Positions 19,670-27,398 of a DNA stretch of 35,540 nucleotides are shown piece after piece. Source of the DNA: Acidobacteriota bacterium. Lineage in GTDB: Bacteria; Acidobacteriota; Terriglobia; Terriglobales; Acidobacteriaceae. The position numbers and the translations under genes were made by a program. Under the pieces are notes generated by a model, which had not been told where the DNA came from, searched no databases, and saw only the letters and a list, made by a program, of their open reading frames with translations. The first letter of the stretch is position 1, and every line of letters begins with the position of its first letter. The DNA is taken from positions 1 to 35,540 of the forward strand of contig JAJYSV010000043.1 in assembly GCA_021793405.1 (NCBI GenBank), in the 5' to 3' direction.

Positions 19670-19786
19670 CAGTCGCTCGGAGACGCAGCGAGACGTGTTT
19701 TTGGCGCATGACGCGGTGGTGGCAATACGCAACGGTGGATGGGAGCAGCGCGTAGGTGTATTTAGCCCTGCGATGCAAATGTGGAA

Positions 19787-20506
19787 ATGGTTTGTCTTGG
19801 GAGAAATCGTAGGGCCGTTCCTGCGTTGTTAGCCTCACTGCGCATTCGCCGTACTGCGGTTTTTTTTACCTCCCTTCTCCGCTGGACTTTTGTCGTTATG
19901 ACGTGTTGGATTACTCTGCTGACCAGCACCGCAGGCTGGGCTCGTCCTCGTCCCTATCGAAATGGGTACTGGATGGCCACCGGATGGTACCAGAACCGTC
20001 GCGGAGCTGCAGGCAATAGTGGAGGTCACAGTGGTGCGCAGGGCCGCTCCTTCGCTCCCTTGAATGAGCAACAACATTTAGGCCCGTGGCTAAACCAACA
20101 TCGAAATATGTCACTAGGAGCGCAGGAGCGTGCGCTGCGGAATGAACCCGGCTTCAATCGTCTTCCTCCAGCCACGCAACAAAGACTGTTCAAGCGGTTG
20201 CAACAACTTAGCGCGTTGCCACCTGCGCAGCGTGCACGCACTTTGGACCGCTTGGAAACTTGGGAACGGCTGTCACCCGGACAACGCCAGCAGGTCCGCA
20301 ATGGCATCCAGCAAGTGAACCAAATGCCCTTGGCCCGGCAACAAATGATGCACAGAGCGGTCCGGGATCTAAGCGAATTTCCGCCCGATCAGCGCCAGTC
20401 GATTTTGAATTCTCCTCAATTTCGGCATCAGTTTTCCGACAATGAGCGGCAAGTTCTAGGAACTTTAATGCTTGCCCAGCCTTACACTCCACTCAGATCC
20501 CGATGA
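19787..20506 (+). CDS. Secreted DUF3106 protein
   Basis: About 239 residues. The start is uncertain: ATG at 19787, GTG at 19781 and TTG at 19826 are all in frame and none has a clear ribosome-binding site. A hydrophobic segment (F-F-T-S-L-L-R-W-T-F-V-V then I-T-L-L-T-S) ending at A-G-W-A looks like a signal peptide. The mature part starts with a Gly/Arg-rich stretch. From about residue 90 come DUF3106-type repeats: L-P-P-A-T-Q-Q-R-L-F-K-R-L-Q, L-P-P-A-Q-R-A-R, W-E-R-L-S-P-G-Q-R-Q-Q and F-P-P-D-Q-R-Q-S-I-L-x-S-P-x-F, each of the form hydrophobic-P-x-x-Q-R. Such proteins commonly follow sigma/anti-sigma pairs in Acidobacteriota and may be envelope stress components; their function is not established. 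Confidence 0.8.
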   Translation: MVCLGRNRRAVPALLASLRIRRTAVFFTSLLRWTFVVMTCWITLLTSTAGWARPRPYRNGYWMATGWYQNRRGAAGNSGGHSGAQGRSFAPLNEQQHLGPWLNQHRNMSLGAQERALRNEPGFNRLPPATQQRLFKRLQQLSALPPAQRARTLDRLETWERLSPGQRQQVRNGIQQVNQMPLARQQMMHRAVRDLSEFPPDQRQSILNSPQFRHQFSDNERQVLGTLMLAQPYTPLRSR

Positions 20507-20574
20507 TGCAGTCAAATCGGCGAAATGGAGCGAATTCCTGTATGTGCGGGCACAGTAGAACAATCGCAGATAGT

Positions 20575-20603
20575 TTGACCACATCCGCTCCGCTCGTTAT
20601 CAT
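20575..20603 (+). promoter_or_regulatory. Sigma-70-type promoter for tRNA-fMet
   Basis: TTGACC (20575-20580), a 17-base spacer and TATCAT (20598-20603) match a housekeeping promoter with one mismatch in each box. Only five bases separate the -10 box from the first tRNA base, so transcription would start at or just inside the 5' end of the mature tRNA. Confidence 0.7.
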
Positions 20604-20608
20604 GGAAT

Positions 20609-20685
<77 letters not shown>

Positions 20686-20721
20686 AAGAATCAACAACTT
20701 ACAAAGATTGCATTTCCAAAC

Positions 20722-20740
20722 TCACTCCCATTCACTCCCA
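20722..20740 (+). repeat. Two direct copies of TCACTCCCA between tRNA-fMet and integrase
   Basis: TCACTCCCA occurs at 20722-20730 and again at 20732-20740, a ten-base period (about one helical turn), in the 75-base gap between the tRNA 3' end and the integrase stop codon. The position fits an arm-type integrase or excisionase binding site. The repeat itself is certain; the role is inferred. Confidence 0.5.
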
Positions 20741-20760
20741 ATAAGAAAATCTGGTCATTT

Positions 20761-21906
20761 TCAGGCGCTCGCCTTCACAGGCTTGAGCACCATTTTGACC
20801 ACCTTCCCGTTGGCTTCCCGTTTCGATGCCGGCATGGCCTGACCGTAGACGTTCATCGTCGTCTGGATCGAAGCATGACGCATCAGTTCCTGCTGCACCT
20901 TCATCGGAGCACCTGTCTCATCGAGCCACGAACGATACGTGTGACGGAACGTGTGCCAGCCGATCGGTCCCAATCCAAGCCTGATCCCGATAGGCCGCAA
21001 GTGCCTCTTCTGGATCTCGGTCGGATAGTAAGGTCGGTTCGTGACCGGATTCGGAAATACCCAACCTTCTTGCGTCGGCGGGCATTCTTTACTCCAGGCA
21101 AGCAAAACCTCCAGCAAGGATTCATGAACAGGAACATGGTCTCGGGAATACTCCGTCTTCACGTCGTCCACGCGCCCATTCACGATGCTTCGTTGAACGA
21201 GCAGCAGTTGACCTTCAAAATCGAAGTCTTCCCATTGCAATGCCGCGATCTCGCTCACGCGAAGTCCGAGGCACTGGGCCACAATCACCATCGTGCGGAA
21301 CGGCTCTTTCAGTTCCGCAACAATCGTGTCAAAGGCTTCCACAGTGAGAATCACGGGACGCTTGCGGCGCTTGGTACAGTCCTTCACCCGCACCATCTCA
21401 ATGGGGTTGCGGCGCTCGTTGAAGAGTTCCCAGCGTGCTGCACATTCGTAGATCAGGTGCATTACGCCGCGGATATGCGCTTTCGTTTTGGGTGCCATAT
21501 CCATATTCTTCAACCAGCCCTCCACGGCCATGGGTCGAATCTGGCCGAGCAAGTATTCACCCCAACGGGGACGAATGTGCAATTTGATATTCGACAAGTA
21601 CGATTTCTGAGTGGAGTACCGCGCGGGCAGCTCTTCCTCGATGTACCGGTCGCAAAGTGCGGCAAAAGTCACCGTGCCTAGATGGTACTGTGGGTTTTCA
21701 GCGTTGAGTTTTAGGAGAATTGCTTCGACGGCTTTCCGTGCAAGAGCCTCGGTTTTGTACTGATTGGTGGTGCCGATAGAACGAGCCTTTCTGACTCGTG
21801 TTCCATTGGGGCCGCTCTCGTAGTACCGAAACTCCCAGACGTCGGCGCTCTTCGCCCGCTTCTTGAGCACTAAACTTCCGAATTGATATCGTGTGCGTGC
21901 AAACAA
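20761..21906 (-). CDS. int: Tyrosine-type site-specific integrase of a mobile element
   Basis: 381 residues. The N-terminus resembles an AP2-like/SAM-like arm-binding module (Y-E-S-G-P-N-G-T-R-V-R-K), then a core-binding domain around residues 65-165. The catalytic domain has G-L-R-V-S-E-I-A-A-L-Q-W (first Arg), then H-T-F-R-H-T-Y with the H-x-x-R pair, L-M-R-H-A-S-I-Q-T-T-M, and the nucleophile region N-V-Y-G-Q. All expected catalytic positions are therefore visible. It performs integration and excision by strand exchange at a tRNA attachment site. It ends 75 bases downstream of tRNA-fMet and reads toward it, the standard layout of an int gene at a left attachment site. An HTH excisionase-like gene lies just upstream. 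Confidence 0.94.
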   Translation of the reverse strand: MFARTRYQFGSLVLKKRAKSADVWEFRYYESGPNGTRVRKARSIGTTNQYKTEALARKAVEAILLKLNAENPQYHLGTVTFAALCDRYIEEELPARYSTQKSYLSNIKLHIRPRWGEYLLGQIRPMAVEGWLKNMDMAPKTKAHIRGVMHLIYECAARWELFNERRNPIEMVRVKDCTKRRKRPVILTVEAFDTIVAELKEPFRTMVIVAQCLGLRVSEIAALQWEDFDFEGQLLLVQRSIVNGRVDDVKTEYSRDHVPVHESLLEVLLAWSKECPPTQEGWVFPNPVTNRPYYPTEIQKRHLRPIGIRLGLGPIGWHTFRHTYRSWLDETGAPMKVQQELMRHASIQTTMNVYGQAMPASKREANGKVVKMVLKPVKASA

Positions 21907-22010
21907 GGGTTCCTCCTTGAATTCACGGCACAGATGGCTGACTCAAGGGTACGCTGAAGAAGCCTGTGCATTCCAGGCAAATTCAAGTCAGGCCCATGCT
22001 GTGCCTGGCG

Positions 22011-22244
22011 TCAGCTCGCCATTTTCTGTTGAATCCATTCGGCAAGCGTGGAAGGCAAAAAACGCCAGAGCTTGCCCACCTGCACGCCGGAAATCTGACC
22101 TCGGCGCACCATCCGCTGGAGCGTTCTGGGGTGAATGCCCAGAAACTTTGCGGCTTCATTGCTGTCGAGCAGCGGTTCTGCTCCTCGACCCAGCATCGGC
22201 AGCAATGGCTTGGACGGGACGGTTCTTTCTTTCAGGTCTGTCAT
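22011..22244 (-). CDS. Excisionase-like helix-turn-helix protein (MerR/HTH_17 type)
   Basis: 77 residues from the ATG at 22244, with CGGAGG about 6 bases upstream. The longer frame from 22322 lacks such a site. The core reads L-L-D-S-N-E-A-A-K-F-L-G-I-H-P-R-T-L-Q-R-M-V-R-R-G-Q-I-S-G-V-Q-V-G-K-x-W-R-F, split here between helix-turn-helix and wing; it is a textbook excisionase/DNA-binding domain with a final W-I-Q-Q-K. It probably acts as recombination directionality factor for the adjacent integrase, or as a small regulator of it. The int and this gene are on the same strand about 100 bases apart. Confidence 0.85.
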   Translation of the reverse strand: MTDLKERTVPSKPLLPMLGRGAEPLLDSNEAAKFLGIHPRTLQRMVRRGQISGVQVGKLWRFLPSTLAEWIQQKMAS

Positions 22245-22644
22245 GCGCGGCCTCCGTGAGTTTCCAGGCATCGCATGGACAGCTTGTATGCACACGCCAC
22301 GACGGCTGGAATCAAAAGACACCGATTATGCCCGTGATTTCACGAACATGATCTATAGATGAGGTTGATCCTTCTCGATGCAAGGCGTCCAATGAGTTTT
22401 GGGAATTCCATTATTCGCAGCGCGAATGAGTGACCGTTTTCTGCATGGCTCCAATCCCGCGCCGCCGCGAATTCCCAAAACAGTGTCAATAAGCGATGAA
22501 TTTTTTCTTCCACCGAAGAATCAAGGTTGACTATGGGCCGAGATTTCCACATACTGTGCAAAACGCGGCAACAATTAGCGTTATCAATAACATCTGCCAT
22601 GGCTAACTACCGAACTCTCTGGCTTGTGCTCCCCGGAGGTGGTT
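22245..22644. other. 400-base region between excisionase-like gene and LysR gene
   Basis: A leftward 86-codon open frame (22340-22600) lies here but has no ribosome-binding site at either of its ATG codons, and I recognise nothing in it. The region must contain the divergent start signals of the excisionase-like and lysR genes. Confidence 0.4.
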
Positions 22645-23595
22645 ATGTCTCGCAAAATGGAAGTCCGCTATTTCCTCGCGGCCATTGCTCTTGCAGAAGA
22701 GCTGAACTATACGCGTGCCGCGAATCGTGTCGGCCTCACCCAATCTGCTTTCAGCCGCCAGATTTTTGAACTGGAAGAACAAGCTGGCGTGCCCTTGTTC
22801 ACGCACGGTCATAAGAAAAAGGTAGAAATCACGGATGGCGGACGTGCGTTCGTTGCCGAAGCACGCGCCACTGTCATGCATGGAGAACGGGCCTTTCAAG
22901 TTGCCAAGGCTGCCGATCTTGGCACAGAGCATGTCCTGCGCCTGGGCCGTTCCCCGTACACAGACCCACAGTTGATCTCAAGAGCGCTCTCTCTGCATCT
23001 GCCGCTATACCCCAATCTGAATGTCCAGGTGAAGAGCGAGTTTTCCTGCGACTTGGCGCAGAGGCTCCTGTCCGCCGAAATGGACGTGGCGTTTATTACG
23101 CAGCCGCCAGAGACGCCACTGCTCACAACTGTATTGGTCGCACAGGCACCTTTGCATGTGGCGATGTCGGAAAGCCACGTGCTGGCCGCGAAGCAGACAT
23201 TGTCCATCAAGCACCTAACCGATACATGCTGGATTCTTTTTCAAAAGCAGGTCCATCCGCTGGTGTATGGGGCGATCGTGAATATCGCAGATTCAGACAA
23301 AGTCAGATATAAAAACATCCATCACATTGTCAATTCGGAGGAAGCGCTCCATCTCGTATCGGAGACTGGAGGAATCACTTTCCTGACCCAAGCCACAGCG
23401 ATGCGCAGCGCACGGCCAGGCATGGTCTTCCGTCCGCTGAGCGATCCTGCCTTGATGCTGGGTACGTACATGGCTGTACGTGCGGATAATTCTTCGCGCC
23501 TGGTCAGCGAATTCGTTCGAGCGTTTATGAAGAAGTCGGCACAGATGGCGCACGTTGCGACCGACGTGCAACTGCGTCTGCCAATGGGCGCATAA
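22645..23595 (+). CDS. LysR-family transcriptional regulator
   Basis: 316 residues from the ATG at 22645, which has CCGGAGGT upstream at good spacing. An alternative TTG-type start at 22624 is weaker. The N-terminal winged helix is typical: Y-F-L-A-A-I-A-L-A-E-E-L-N-Y-T-R-A-A, then L-T-Q-S-A-F-S-R-Q-I-F-E-L-E-E-Q-A-G-V-P-L-F. The C-terminal periplasmic-binding-protein-like domain has D-V-A-F-I-T-Q-P-P and a S-E-T-G-G-I-T-F-L segment. LysR proteins usually regulate a divergent neighbour in response to a small ligand; no convincing divergent gene is present. It lies in the island cargo upstream of the SIR2-HerA pair. Its target and ligand are unknown. Confidence 0.9.
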   Translation: MSRKMEVRYFLAAIALAEELNYTRAANRVGLTQSAFSRQIFELEEQAGVPLFTHGHKKKVEITDGGRAFVAEARATVMHGERAFQVAKAADLGTEHVLRLGRSPYTDPQLISRALSLHLPLYPNLNVQVKSEFSCDLAQRLLSAEMDVAFITQPPETPLLTTVLVAQAPLHVAMSESHVLAAKQTLSIKHLTDTCWILFQKQVHPLVYGAIVNIADSDKVRYKNIHHIVNSEEALHLVSETGGITFLTQATAMRSARPGMVFRPLSDPALMLGTYMAVRADNSSRLVSEFVRAFMKKSAQMAHVATDVQLRLPMGA

Positions 23596-24059
23596 CTACT
23601 ACATTTGGTTTGAGTAAGGCAGCCCTTCTTGGGCAGCTTCCGAGTCGGTGAAAATTCAGGAGTAGACGATTGGCGTGGGGCAGCGCGCACGCTCGCCAAG
23701 GCTTCCATTTGTGCAATGTTCTGTTCGCGCCAATGGAGATTCCGCTTGCTTTCGTGGGACAAGCAGATTCGTAAATACTGGCCGACCTCCCATTACTAAA
23801 CCAGACGTGGCAGTCTCAAAGCTGACATCTTAGTTAAAACGGAATCCACGAGTTCATTGAGATGAAGATCGGGTCCTTCACCGCGATCATAGGGGTGCCG
23901 TTGTCTATCGCTCGTGAGCGGGCCCTTTTGGGACACGCATGCACCGGCTTTGCATACAATTAGTGATGGGCTGATTCGTAGCGGGGTCGGGCGCAGGACT
24001 AAGGGCAGCGATAGTCGGCTGCACCACACCAACGAACAACGATTGGGGACAGCAACGCT
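23596..24059. other. 464-base intergenic region upstream of the SIR2-HerA operon
   Basis: No supported gene. Several short frames on the minus strand are Arg-rich, overlap the SIR2 start and are not protein-like. A TACAAT at about 23955-23960 could be a -10 box for the defence operon, but I see no good -35 at the right distance. Confidence 0.4.
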
Positions 24060-25100
24060 ATGGCACGTGTATTCAACCTTGACACGGCGGCTGAGGACAT
24101 TCGCAAGAACCTCGCTCGGTCGTTCCAATCCGCCAACATCAACTTTCTGATTGGCTCAGGTGCGTCGTATCCAGCAATCCCATCAGCAGGCGCTGTGGAA
24201 GAAGAAATCGCCGCCCTCTTTGAGTCGGACGATGAAAATGCAGCCTATCTGAAGCTATACGATTTTCTTGCGACCATCCAGGCTCCGACGAACCGCCTTA
24301 TCGCGGGTGCCACCGATGCCAATAACACGACGACCGTCGCGAACTACACGGATTACCTCGGCATTATCGAAGCGATCCTCGGCGAACGACGCACTTCGCT
24401 GCTGCCTAAGCATGCAACGATCTTCGCGACGAACTATGATCTATTTATTGAACAGGCATCGCTTTCATACGCAGCCATGCGACTGAACGACGGCTTTAGC
24501 CGCGTGCCCAGCCTTACGGGGCGTGCGGAATTCTCCTCACGAACATTTTTCACGACAACCTCAAGCACGGGGAACCTTTATAACTATAAGGTCGATATCC
24601 CTTGCATTAACCTCATAAAACTGCACGGGTCGCTTTCCTGGAAAAAGGATGGGGACAGCATTCTCTTCTCAGTGGAGAACAGCGCCCTCTTACCAGGCAC
24701 GAAGACGGCTGCGCAGGCGAAAACGTTCGTGGATACATTTGCGGTTGTTTTACCTCATGCTGAAAAGTTTCACAAGACATTGATGGACGACACTTACTAT
24801 GAGCTTCTTAGGATTTATCAAAATGAGTTGGATCGCGAAGGAACTTTGCTGGTTTCTTTCGGATTCTCGTTCGGGGATTCTCACATCCTCGGGATCACCA
24901 AACGTGCACTGAGGAACCCGACGCTCAGGTTAGTCGCATTTGCGTTCAAGGATGCGGATCGGGAGACATTCCTTGAGCGATTCGACGGTTACAACAACGT
25001 CGACATCATCGCACCCGGCACCCTCACAAACATAGACTTCGCTAAGTTCAATGGGGTGTTGCGGGGCATTCTACCGGGCCTTGCCGAGAAGAAAAAATGA
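24060..25100 (+). CDS. SIR2-domain NADase-type effector of a SIR2-HerA defence pair
   Basis: 346 residues. The N-terminal Rossmann-like SIR2 domain has the nucleotide motif N-F-L-I-G-S-G-A-S-Y-P (residues 28-38). The catalytic Asn lies in F-A-T-N-Y-D (N125, D127) and the His in K-L-H-G-S-L-S-W (H189). A later V-S-F-G-F-S-F-G-D-S-H-I (about residues 266-277) is the conserved SIR2_2 C-terminal strand. In phage defence such proteins hydrolyse NAD+ and so shut the infected cell down. The HerA gene starts inside its last codons (ATGA overlap at 25097-25100), a strong sign of a translationally coupled two-gene system. Nothing else is fused to it. The effector function is known for the family, not tested here. 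Confidence 0.9.
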   Translation: MARVFNLDTAAEDIRKNLARSFQSANINFLIGSGASYPAIPSAGAVEEEIAALFESDDENAAYLKLYDFLATIQAPTNRLIAGATDANNTTTVANYTDYLGIIEAILGERRTSLLPKHATIFATNYDLFIEQASLSYAAMRLNDGFSRVPSLTGRAEFSSRTFFTTTSSTGNLYNYKVDIPCINLIKLHGSLSWKKDGDSILFSVENSALLPGTKTAAQAKTFVDTFAVVLPHAEKFHKTLMDDTYYELLRIYQNELDREGTLLVSFGFSFGDSHILGITKRALRNPTLRLVAFAFKDADRETFLERFDGYNNVDIIAPGTLTNIDFAKFNGVLRGILPGLAEKKK

Positions 25101-26953
25101 ACGTCACAAAACTCACTCAAGACGCTGTTCTGAGAATCGGCGAGGTCGCAGCTGTCGACGGGCGGAGAATCTACGTCCTTGTTGACAAGAACAAGAACCT
25201 CTCCGACATATTTCTCGATGGCGACATATTGAGAAACATATCTGTCAACAGTTATATCGAAATACGTAAGGGCTTCCTGAGCCTTATAGGCAGGGTAGAA
25301 GGCGAAAAGATCGAAGAAGACTATCCTGCTCCGACTAATGAGAAAGTCGAATTCGCGAACAGGAACAAACGAATATTGACCGTGGCACTTTCTGGATACA
25401 TAGACGAGCACGGCAAGTTTACTGGTGGAACGAAGGAACTGCCCCTAATCGGAAACGAAGCGTACATCGTTACCCGAGAGAAGATAAATCGAGTCCACAA
25501 TCTCATTCAAGACGATGGCTCACCGTCCATTGTGATAGCGAGCATCGAAGGGCACGATTTCGATATCGAGCTTCCGGTAGATGGATTGTTCAACAGCCAT
25601 ATCGCCATTTTTGGCAATACGGGTAGCGGCAAGTCCAATACGCTTGCGTATCTCTACCAGGAATTCGTGCGCGTCATGACGGCGCGAAACGCTACGGCCT
25701 TCTCAGAGAAGGCGCGCATTCTGCTGTTGGACTTCAATGGAGAGTACACAGATCCTCAATGCATATCGCCCAGCAAGAAGGTCTACAGTCTTTCAACGCG
25801 TGGGGCTGGGGCCGACAAGCTGCCGATGAAAGAAGACGACCTCCTGAACATCGAAGTCATCTCGATTTTGGCAGATGCAACCGAGAAGACTCAAAAGCCC
25901 TTTTTAAGTAGAGCCGTGCGATTCTACAAGAAAGTAATGAACGCAAACGATGGAGACCCTGAGGGGTACATTAAGAACATCCTGCGTAACCGCGTGAAAG
26001 ACGTTTTACAAATGAGCGATAAAGTCCGCGCGTTCCTGCTTCTTGACTACTTTAGAGAGATATTGCCTTCTGAGGACGCGCATGGTGATCCGGTGGATAT
26101 TGCCTCTGATTTGACGTGGCACAACACGGCTAATGAATTCTGTATTAGACCGGCTGTTGCCGGTAACTACCTCGCACAAAACCCTAATCGCATCACAGAC
26201 ACATATCTTTATAAATACATCGATACTTTTACGCTTGGTGACAGTTTTCTCTCTAGGCTCATCGTATTTTTATATCTGCAATTAATCCACGACGTTCTCG
26301 CAAACCGGGCGCAGAACGAGCATGTTGTGCACGTGATAAACAGGCTAAAGGCAAAGAAAGGCGACATTGACAAGATTTTCGACTTGGGGAGTGGTGCGGC
26401 CTTTTGGCAAAGCAACTTTGTTGTCGTTAGCCTGACGGACGTCAATCTAGAGATGAAAAAGACTTTGCCACTGTTGCTAGCCAAGAAGCTCTACTCGGAG
26501 CAGAAAGAAACGGGACAAGACAGGTCTCTAAGCATCGTGATCGACGAGGCGCACAATATTCTTTCCACGGAATCCTTCCGTGAATCGGAGAGCTGGAAGG
26601 ATTATCGATTAGAGACTTTCGAGGAGATAATCAAAGAAGGCAGAAAATTCGGCGTATTTGTTACGATTTCTAGTCAGAGACCGAACGACATTTCACCCAC
26701 GATCACATCGCAGGCCCATAACTACTTCATACATAGGCTCCTGAACGAGCGTGACCTAAAGGCGATTGCGAGCGCCGTTTCGTACATAGACCGGGTTACG
26801 GAGGAGTCCATACCGACATTGCCAACGGGAACCTGTATTTTCAGTGGCATCGCGAGCCCGATGCCGTTGAAGATAAATGTAAAACCCCTCCTCGGGGATG
26901 CTCGGCCGCAAAGCGAAACACGTAAATTCGGCGTCATTGTTCCACTGGCGTGA
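25097..26953 (+). CDS. herA: HerA/FtsK-type ATPase partner of SIR2
   Basis: 618 residues. Residues 5-165 look like the HAS-barrel region of HerA. The Walker A is G-N-T-G-S-G-K-S (173-180), followed by L-L-L-D-F-N-G-E-Y. The Walker B is L-S-I-V-I-D-E-A-H (478-486) with the catalytic Glu present. The sensor/arginine motif I-S-S-Q-R-P (524-529) and H-R (546-547) complete a hexameric DUF87/HerA ATPase core. A helical insert sits between 260 and 430. In known SIR2-HerA systems the ATPase assembles with the SIR2 subunit and couples DNA or nucleotide sensing to NAD+ loss. It overlaps the SIR2 gene by 4 bases. Confidence 0.92.
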   Translation: MNVTKLTQDAVLRIGEVAAVDGRRIYVLVDKNKNLSDIFLDGDILRNISVNSYIEIRKGFLSLIGRVEGEKIEEDYPAPTNEKVEFANRNKRILTVALSGYIDEHGKFTGGTKELPLIGNEAYIVTREKINRVHNLIQDDGSPSIVIASIEGHDFDIELPVDGLFNSHIAIFGNTGSGKSNTLAYLYQEFVRVMTARNATAFSEKARILLLDFNGEYTDPQCISPSKKVYSLSTRGAGADKLPMKEDDLLNIEVISILADATEKTQKPFLSRAVRFYKKVMNANDGDPEGYIKNILRNRVKDVLQMSDKVRAFLLLDYFREILPSEDAHGDPVDIASDLTWHNTANEFCIRPAVAGNYLAQNPNRITDTYLYKYIDTFTLGDSFLSRLIVFLYLQLIHDVLANRAQNEHVVHVINRLKAKKGDIDKIFDLGSGAAFWQSNFVVVSLTDVNLEMKKTLPLLLAKKLYSEQKETGQDRSLSIVIDEAHNILSTESFRESESWKDYRLETFEEIIKEGRKFGVFVTISSQRPNDISPTITSQAHNYFIHRLLNERDLKAIASAVSYIDRVTEESIPTLPTGTCIFSGIASPMPLKINVKPLLGDARPQSETRKFGVIVPLA

Positions 26954-27354
26954 TGGACAGCGCGGGAAGCTTTGCCTTGTCACGGGCAACGACGGGTTCC
27001 CCGTGTTGGCCTACTTTCGCAAACAGCATAAGCACTCATTGAGCATCTGCTACGAGCGATTCTCAGGATCACTCCCCTTAAACGCCAATGTCGCCAGAAA
27101 TGGTTCTCGGTTGATGCAAAATCGCCTTCTCGTGAACTGGGCCTCATGGAGACGCTCAGTTGAGGACGCCATCGCGGACACGCGGGCAGATCGCTGGCGA
27201 GTGACGCGTTACTCGGAGACAATCGGCGGATCGACGCGGCAAGCAGTGTCAAGGCAGTTACTGGGTGCCTACAAGCACGTCGGGTGGGCAGAGTCGGGCC
27301 TGACGCGGAGCGGCAGCACGTAAGAGGGCGGGAACGACGGGCTGGCATAAGAAA
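26954..27354. other. 401-base region after HerA
   Basis: One rightward frame stays open from inside the HerA 3' end to 27323 without a good start or recognisable motif; a leftward frame also spans most of it. Neither is convincing. The only clear element is the parB-side terminator at its right edge. Confidence 0.4.
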
Positions 27355-27379
27355 ACGGAGCCTGTGTTGCAGGCTCCGT
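27355..27379 (-). terminator. Intrinsic terminator of the parB-like gene
   Basis: ACGGAGCCTG (27355-27364) pairs perfectly with CAGGCTCCGT (27370-27379) around TGTTG. On the minus strand the stem is followed by TTTTC. It stands 20 bases past the stop of the leftward ParB-like gene. Confidence 0.85.
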
Positions 27380-27398
27380 CAAGGTTTGGTTGTTGGAA

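Noticed and set aside
22340-22600. Leftward 86-codon frame divergent from lysR
   Set aside because: No ribosome-binding site at its start codons and no recognisable motif; kept only as a remote possibility for a LysR target.
23796-24128. Leftward frame overlapping the start of the SIR2 gene
   Set aside because: Shadow of the SIR2 N-terminus with low-complexity composition and no start signal.
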